The notes under the pieces were generated by a model that did not search any database, had not been told where the DNA came from, and saw only the letters and a list, made by a program, of their open reading frames with translations. Position numbers and translations under genes: made by a program. From Agromyces mangrovi (GTDB lineage: Bacteria > Actinomycetota > Actinomycetes > Actinomycetales > Microbacteriaceae), in the NCBI RefSeq assembly GCF_030296695.1, contig NZ_AP027737.1, positions 124,001 to 188,000 of the forward strand: a DNA stretch of 64,000 nucleotides. Reading direction: 5' to 3'. This document shows positions 58,797 to 64,000 of this stretch, piece after piece; positions within the stretch are counted from its first letter, which is position 1; every line of letters starts with the position of its first letter.

Positions 58797-59000
58797 TCAG
58801 ACGTCGGCGACCTTGCGGCCCTTGTACTCCAGGAACAGCGGCGTACCGGCCGAGTCCTCCACGACCTTCGCGCGGTGCGGGAGGCTGTAGGTGACCTTGC
58901 CGTTCTCGACGGTCTTCACGAGCGCAGGGGCCTGCGCCTTCCACTGCGAGCGGCGTGCGTGGGTGTTGGCGCGCGACTTCTTCCGCTTGGGAACAGCCAT
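58797..59000 (-). CDS. rpmF: 50S ribosomal protein L32
   Basis: 67 residues. [19 protein letters not shown] is the L32 start. The usual CxxC pairs of zinc-binding L32 are absent, so this is the cysteine-free (C-minus) type. In actinobacteria such forms can be zinc-independent paralogues, but this one sits at the standard yceD-rpmF position and may be the only copy. It starts nine bases after yceD. Confidence 0.95.
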   Translation of the reverse strand: MAVPKRKKSRANTHARRSQWKAQAPALVKTVENGKVTYSLPHRAKVVEDSAGTPLFLEYKGRKVADV

Positions 59001-59009
59001 GACTCTCTC

Positions 59010-59573
59010 TCAATCTCTCTGCTGGTCGGCATCGGAGGACGTGTCCGAGCCAGGGTCCGTGGAAGCCTCGAAGTCCGCGAGCGCGTCCCACCGCGGGTCG
59101 CGTTGTTCTCTCGCGGCGAGTTCCGGGTGTTCCTCCAACCGGAGCCCGGTCTCTGGGTCGAGACCCGGGCAATCCGGCCGGCACACCGGCTGGAACGGCA
59201 GTGCCAGGACCACCGCATCGCGGATGAGCGGTTCAAGATCCACGTGGTCGTCTTGAACCTCATACTCGAAAGCTTCACCGGAATGATACGCGAAAAGCTC
59301 CTGGAACTCGACTTCGACCGGCAGGGCGATGTCGCGGAGGCACCGCCCGCACTGCCCGTTGGCGGTCGCGTCGACCTCCGCGGAGGCCAGGATGCCCTCG
59401 TGCACCGACTCCAGCCGGACGTCGATCTCGATGGGATCGCCCTCGCCGACCGAGACGAGCCCCTCCCCCAGCGCCTCGGGAACCGACGCCTCGATGCGCT
59501 GCTCGCGCATCTGGCCCGGGCGCCCGATGAGGTCGCGGATGTCGATGCGGTAGGGACTGCTCGTGGATGCCAC
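59010..59573 (-). CDS. yceD: YceD family (DUF177) protein
   Basis: 187 residues. The segment YRIDIRDLIGRPGQMREQ and the CGRCLRDIALPVEVEFQELF core with a Cys pair, plus the second pair in QPVCRPDCPGL, identify DUF177. In E. coli and in plants relatives affect 23S rRNA accumulation. It precedes rpmF as in most bacteria. The GTG at 59573 has TAGAAT eight bases upstream and no Shine-Dalgarno. Confidence 0.92.
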   Translation of the reverse strand: MASTSSPYRIDIRDLIGRPGQMREQRIEASVPEALGEGLVSVGEGDPIEIDVRLESVHEGILASAEVDATANGQCGRCLRDIALPVEVEFQELFAYHSGEAFEYEVQDDHVDLEPLIRDAVVLALPFQPVCRPDCPGLDPETGLRLEEHPELAAREQRDPRWDALADFEASTDPGSDTSSDADQQRD

Positions 59574-59581
59574 GAGGCACG

Positions 59582-59587
59582 ATTCTA
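59582..59587 (-). promoter_or_regulatory. -10 element, leaderless promoter of yceD-rpmF
   Basis: TAGAAT on the minus strand overlaps the stop codon of the transglutaminase gene and ends eight bases before the GTG at 59573. Confidence 0.45.
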
Positions 59588-61918
59588 CGCGCCCGCGGTG
59601 CTCGGGCGGCGGTGCGCGAGCGATTCGCGCGGGCTCGCGAGCGACATCGGCACGACGAGCGCGCGGAAGCGCTCGGCCGGCTGGAGGCCGCGCTCGAGTG
59701 CGTGCACCACCAGGTCGAGGTCGTGGGTGAGCGGATGGTCCGGCACGGGTGCCGGCCGCGGGCCGTACCGATGACGCTCGACGCCGGCGAGGAGGCGCTC
59801 GAGCGCGGCGCGCGCGTCCGCGTCGTCCGCCACGCCGTCGCGCGCGAGCAGACGGTCGGCGAAGCCGCGCGCGGACTCGAACGGGGTCGGCGGGTCGCCG
59901 ATGTCGACCGCGGTCGCCTCCACCTCGGTCCACGCCGCCGCAGCGGCATCCGCTCCGTCCCATGCCCGCCGCCGGCGCCAGGCGCGCACCAGCCTGCGGA
60001 TCACGGCCGGCAGCGCCAACACGAGCGCCACCCCGAGCGCGACGAGCGCCAGCCGGGCCAGCGGCGCGCCCGAGTCGGACACCGGGGCGGCGGTGGATCC
60101 GTCGACCGGCTCGTCGGGCAGCACCGGGGCGCCCTCCGTCGCGGGGGCGCCGGGGGTCGGCAGCGGCGCCCTCGTGGCGCCGGGATCGGCGAGCACCGAG
60201 ACCCGCGAGTACTCGGGCACCGACCCGCGACCGGGCGTCGGCTCGAACGGCATCCAGCCGATGCCCTCGAAGTACAGCTCGGGCCAGGCGTGCAGGTCGT
60301 GCGTGTCGACGTCGTAGCGGGCCTCGCCGGCGAGCGTGCCGACGCCGCGCGAGCCCGCCGTGTAGCCCAGCGAGATGCGCGCCGGGATGCCCGCCTCGCG
60401 CGCCATCACCGCCATCGCCGAGGCGAAGTGCACGCAGTAGCCCTCGCCGACCTCGAGGAACTCGGCGATCACGTCGAAGCCCCCGCCCTCGTAGCCCTCC
60501 TCGACGGGCGCCTCGGTCGAGTACGAGAAGTCCGACCCGCGCAGGTAGCGCTGGATGAGCACGGCGGCGTCGTACGGCGACCCTGCCGACGCCGTCACCT
60601 CCTCGGTCGTGGTCGTGATGATCTCCGGCACGCCGCCGGGCAGCTCGAGGTACGGCTCGAGCTCCGCCGGCAACGCGCGGCTCGCGGTGCGGAGCTGCTC
60701 GGGCGTCGGGTCGAGGTCGAGGTGGGTCACCACGTAGCGCTGGCCCAGCGTGTCGTCGTCGGCGCTCGCGACCGCGAAGGACTCGGCCTCCCAGAACCAC
60801 GAGCCGCGCAGGCCCTGGATCGAGCGGGCCGGGTACGGCACGGGCAGCCACGTGGTCGCGACCTCGTCGACCACGATCGTCGTGCGCACCAGGCTGCGGG
60901 CGACGCCCAGGTCGAGCCCCGGCGGCGACGGGAACGCGTCGACCGTCTGCTCCTCGACGAGCGGCTCCTCGGAGGCCGACCACACGTCGCCCTCGAAGCG
61001 GTCGAGCGTGAGCAGCGTGAAGTAGGGCCGTTCGCGGCCGGTGCCCGAGTAGTGGAACGCCGGCAGCGGCTCGGGGCGCCGGAGGTCCTCCCCGAGGTCG
61101 ATGAACGGGTTCACGCCGCGCGAGAAGAGCGGGCCGCGGTCGCCCGTGCCGAACAGGTACGGGTTGCTGATGCTCGGGGTCGCCTGCGCGAGCACCGCGG
61201 CGGTCAGCAGGCCGACGCCGGCGAGCCCCAGCGTCGCCCCCACCGTCGAGCCCGCCGACGCGCGACGCGGTTGCGTGATCCGCGGCGCGGTCTCGCCCTC
61301 GGGCTCGCGGTCGAGCTCGCCGCGACGTCGCACGGCGACGTCGACGCGCAGCAGCAGGAGGTAGGCCGCGCCCGTCAGGAGCACGGTCCAGAAGTCCGTG
61401 CCGCCCTCGACGATGAAGCCCGGCACCGCCACGGGGAGCAGCGCGGGCACGGCGGCGAGCGCCACGACACGGAGGGAGACGACCACGATGTCGACCACGA
61501 CCGCCACGAGCCCCGTCGCGAGCGCGAGCACGAAGAGGATGCCCGGCACGGCGATCGCCGGGGTCGACTGCTGCACGATCGAGGTCTGGCCCGCCGCGGC
61601 GAGCTCGCCGAAGTGCGCGAACGTCGCGCCCGTGGGCAGCACGCCCGCGATCGCCGTGCCGGCGCCGAAGAACAGCGTGAGCACGAGCACGAGCACGACG
61701 AGCTCGAGCACCGGCACGAGCGACGCCGGCACCCGGAGCAGCCGCAGCCCGAGGCCGGAAGCGAACACGACCGCGGCGACCACGGCGCAGAGCCACCACC
61801 ATGCGGCGCCCGCGAGCAGCGGCCCGAGCGAGGTGAGGGCCACGGCCACGAGCAGGAAGGCGGCCGACACGAGCGCCGCCGACTGCGGCAGCGTGAGCGG
61901 CGGGGTCTCAGCGCGCAT
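59585..61918 (-). CDS. membrane protein with transglutaminase-like domain
   Basis: 777 residues. Six or so N-terminal membrane helices (about 10-200), one more near 235, then an extracytoplasmic transglutaminase-like core: Cys in GEGYCVHFASAMAVMA, His and Asp region in DTHDLHAWPELYFEG and GWMPFEPTPG. A further helix near 650 (LARLALVALGVALVLALPAV) and a cytoplasmic DUF4129-like tail follow. This is the TgpA-type layout. Its gene overlaps the DUF58 stop by 11 bases; the MoxR-DUF58-TgpA set usually acts on the envelope or on assembly of other proteins. Confidence 0.93.
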   Translation of the reverse strand: MRAETPPLTLPQSAALVSAAFLLVAVALTSLGPLLAGAAWWWLCAVVAAVVFASGLGLRLLRVPASLVPVLELVVLVLVLTLFFGAGTAIAGVLPTGATFAHFGELAAAGQTSIVQQSTPAIAVPGILFVLALATGLVAVVVDIVVVSLRVVALAAVPALLPVAVPGFIVEGGTDFWTVLLTGAAYLLLLRVDVAVRRRGELDREPEGETAPRITQPRRASAGSTVGATLGLAGVGLLTAAVLAQATPSISNPYLFGTGDRGPLFSRGVNPFIDLGEDLRRPEPLPAFHYSGTGRERPYFTLLTLDRFEGDVWSASEEPLVEEQTVDAFPSPPGLDLGVARSLVRTTIVVDEVATTWLPVPYPARSIQGLRGSWFWEAESFAVASADDDTLGQRYVVTHLDLDPTPEQLRTASRALPAELEPYLELPGGVPEIITTTTEEVTASAGSPYDAAVLIQRYLRGSDFSYSTEAPVEEGYEGGGFDVIAEFLEVGEGYCVHFASAMAVMAREAGIPARISLGYTAGSRGVGTLAGEARYDVDTHDLHAWPELYFEGIGWMPFEPTPGRGSVPEYSRVSVLADPGATRAPLPTPGAPATEGAPVLPDEPVDGSTAAPVSDSGAPLARLALVALGVALVLALPAVIRRLVRAWRRRRAWDGADAAAAAWTEVEATAVDIGDPPTPFESARGFADRLLARDGVADDADARAALERLLAGVERHRYGPRPAPVPDHPLTHDLDLVVHALERGLQPAERFRALVVPMSLASPRESLAHRRPSTAGA

Positions 61919-63260
61919 CGGCGACCCCCTGGTCGTGGGCGAGCGCGTGCCAGGCCTCGGGGATGTCATGCGCCGTGCGCACGGGGATGCACCGCCAGCC
62001 CGCCTCCTCGAGGTCGGCCACGAGGGCGCGACGCACGCCCTCCTGCACGAAGGCGACCGCGGGTTCGAACGCCGGGCGCATGGCGGCGAGCGCCACCGCC
62101 TCCTCGGGCGCGATGTCGACGAGCACCGCGAAGGCGGGACGCCGGGCGCGACCGGTTGCGCGCCGCACGTCGTCATGCGGTGCGCCGGAGCGGTCGGTCG
62201 CGGACCCGCCGCGGCCGCCCGGGGTGTCGAGGTGGGCGAGCCCCTCGAGGAAGGCCCGCTCGCCGACGCCGCCCTGGTACTCGACGGGCGCGTCGCCGAA
62301 GAGGCCGCCGGCCCGCCGCCGGGGGCCGGGCTCGAGCTGGCTCGGACCGGTCTCGCTGACGGTCAGGCGGAAGCCGCCGCGCAGCAGGTGGACCCCGATC
62401 GACGCCGCGAGCTCGATGCCCAGCTCGAACGGATGGTGGTAGCGGTCGTCGCCCGAGGCGAACGACGTGCGGCCCCTGCCGTGCAGGGCCGTGTCGACGA
62501 TCAGGCGCGCGTCCGGATCGCTGCGCTGCTCCTCCTGGCGCACCATGATCTCGCCGGCGCGCGCGGTCGCCGGCCAGTTCACGCGCCGCATCGGGTCGCC
62601 GTGCCGGTACTCGCGGGCGATCAGCTCGTCGGCGTTCGGGTGCGACTGCCGCTGCAACTCGAGCAGCACGCCGTCGAGGCTGGCCGGGCCGCCCGCGGAC
62701 GCGCCGAGCGCCGTCGTGCGTGGCGTCGCGACCAGGTCGTGCGTGCGCCCGTAGCCGCGTTCGATGCGGGCGAGCCCGAACGGGTCGGTGAGCGAGACCC
62801 GGAGCGGGCCGGCGGTGAACACGCCTCGGCGCGGCAGCCGGAGCGTGTACTCGAGGCGCACCGTGTCGCTGCCGCCCGGCGGGCCTCCCTCCCAGCGGCC
62901 GAGGGGCGGGAGCACCGACTCCACCGGCGACTCCAGTCGCGGCGCCGTGTCGCGCCAGCGCGCGCCGTCGAGCGTGCGCCGCCCGCGGTTGCGCACGACG
63001 GCCGACGCCGTGACGGTGCCGCCCGCGGACACGATGCCGGGCACGAAGCTGCGCCCGACGTCGAGGCGGGGCACCCGCCAGGCGGTGTACGCGAGCGCGA
63101 CCAGCGGCACGGCGACGCCGATGAGCCCGAACAGGATGAAGTCGCGACGGTCGAGCACGAGCGCGTTGACGAACACGATCGCGCCCACGGCGATCAGCGC
63201 GCCGCCACGGCGGGTCGGCCTGGGCCACTCGGCCAGGCGCGCTCCGACACCGCCCGTCAT
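61908..63260 (-). CDS. DUF58 domain-containing protein
   Basis: 450 residues. Two N-terminal membrane helices (about 20-60) are followed by a beta-rich domain (70-200) and the DUF58 region with the vWA-like signature REYRHGDPMRRVNWPATAR and IVDTALHGRG. The role is unknown, but DUF58 proteins accompany MoxR ATPases as likely partners. It begins four bases after the moxR stop and overlaps the transglutaminase gene. Confidence 0.93.
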   Translation of the reverse strand: MTGGVGARLAEWPRPTRRGGALIAVGAIVFVNALVLDRRDFILFGLIGVAVPLVALAYTAWRVPRLDVGRSFVPGIVSAGGTVTASAVVRNRGRRTLDGARWRDTAPRLESPVESVLPPLGRWEGGPPGGSDTVRLEYTLRLPRRGVFTAGPLRVSLTDPFGLARIERGYGRTHDLVATPRTTALGASAGGPASLDGVLLELQRQSHPNADELIAREYRHGDPMRRVNWPATARAGEIMVRQEEQRSDPDARLIVDTALHGRGRTSFASGDDRYHHPFELGIELAASIGVHLLRGGFRLTVSETGPSQLEPGPRRRAGGLFGDAPVEYQGGVGERAFLEGLAHLDTPGGRGGSATDRSGAPHDDVRRATGRARRPAFAVLVDIAPEEAVALAAMRPAFEPAVAFVQEGVRRALVADLEEAGWRCIPVRTAHDIPEAWHALAHDQGVADAR

Positions 63261-63264
63261 CGGG

Positions 63265-64000
<736 letters not shown>

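Overview
The window is very GC-rich DNA from an actinobacterium, most probably a member of the Microbacteriaceae (Agromyces-like). This placement rests on gene order, protein tails and promoter style, not on a database search. Supporting signs are the order yceD-rpmF-rnc-mutM-smc-ftsY-ffh-rpsP-khpA-rimM-trmD-rplS-lepB-rnhB-DUF2469-yraN-comM-dprA-xer-M23 peptidase-rpsB-tsf-pyrH-frr-cdsA, a GlgE-type glucan pathway, Ala/Glu-rich tails on S2 and S16, and GTG/TTG starts. I see no mobile element, prophage, CRISPR array, tRNA or rRNA, and no stretch above 300 bases without a gene.

Layout. (1) 1-10.8 kb, minus strand: the edge of a GerW/YtfJ-like gene, DNA polymerase IV, a hypothetical protein, the gatC-gatA-gatB amidotransferase operon, NAD-dependent DNA ligase, and a sulfur-relay group (cysteine desulfurase, a small membrane coiled-coil protein, MnmA). 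(2) 10.9-20.3 kb: a glucan cluster with GlgX, a YbaK-type deacylase, GlgP (divergent), GlgE and GlgB, covering debranching, phosphorolysis, maltosyl transfer and branching of alpha-glucan. (3) 20.3-28.5 kb: a CnoX/YbbN-like thioredoxin-TPR protein translationally coupled to an unrecognised membrane protein, a long DivIVA-type coiled-coil protein with an AI-2E family permease, and a minus-strand group with a hydrolase, a zinc-ribbon protein, a transglycosylase-like exoprotein and a DivIVA-repeat protein. (4) 28.5-63.3 kb: the conserved translation, secretion, chromosome and competence superoperon region, nearly all minus strand, interrupted by an M23 peptidase, Map, a GCS2 ligase, a GH1 beta-glucosidase, a two-domain GNAT, a phosphodiesterase and a Tat-type secreted protein. 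(5) 59.6-64 kb: a transglutaminase-DUF58-MoxR operon running off the right edge.

Two window-wide patterns matter to anyone using this annotation. First, eight single-base deletions break seven genes (glgX, glgP, glgE, a DivIVA-repeat gene, the Xer recombinase twice, comM, a beta-glucosidase). Every one lies in a C or G run of 4-5 and is repaired by adding one base, which points to homopolymer undercalling rather than biological decay. Second, at least twelve genes have a TANNNT-like -10 hexamer 6-8 bases before the start codon and no Shine-Dalgarno sequence, the pattern of leaderless transcripts; this helped decide several starts. Other notable signals are a GlnR-type box ahead of a CbiX-like chelatase gene, leader hairpins before rpsB and rplS, a hairpin that could mask the lepB ribosome binding site, and a strongly repeated GGATGCC word.
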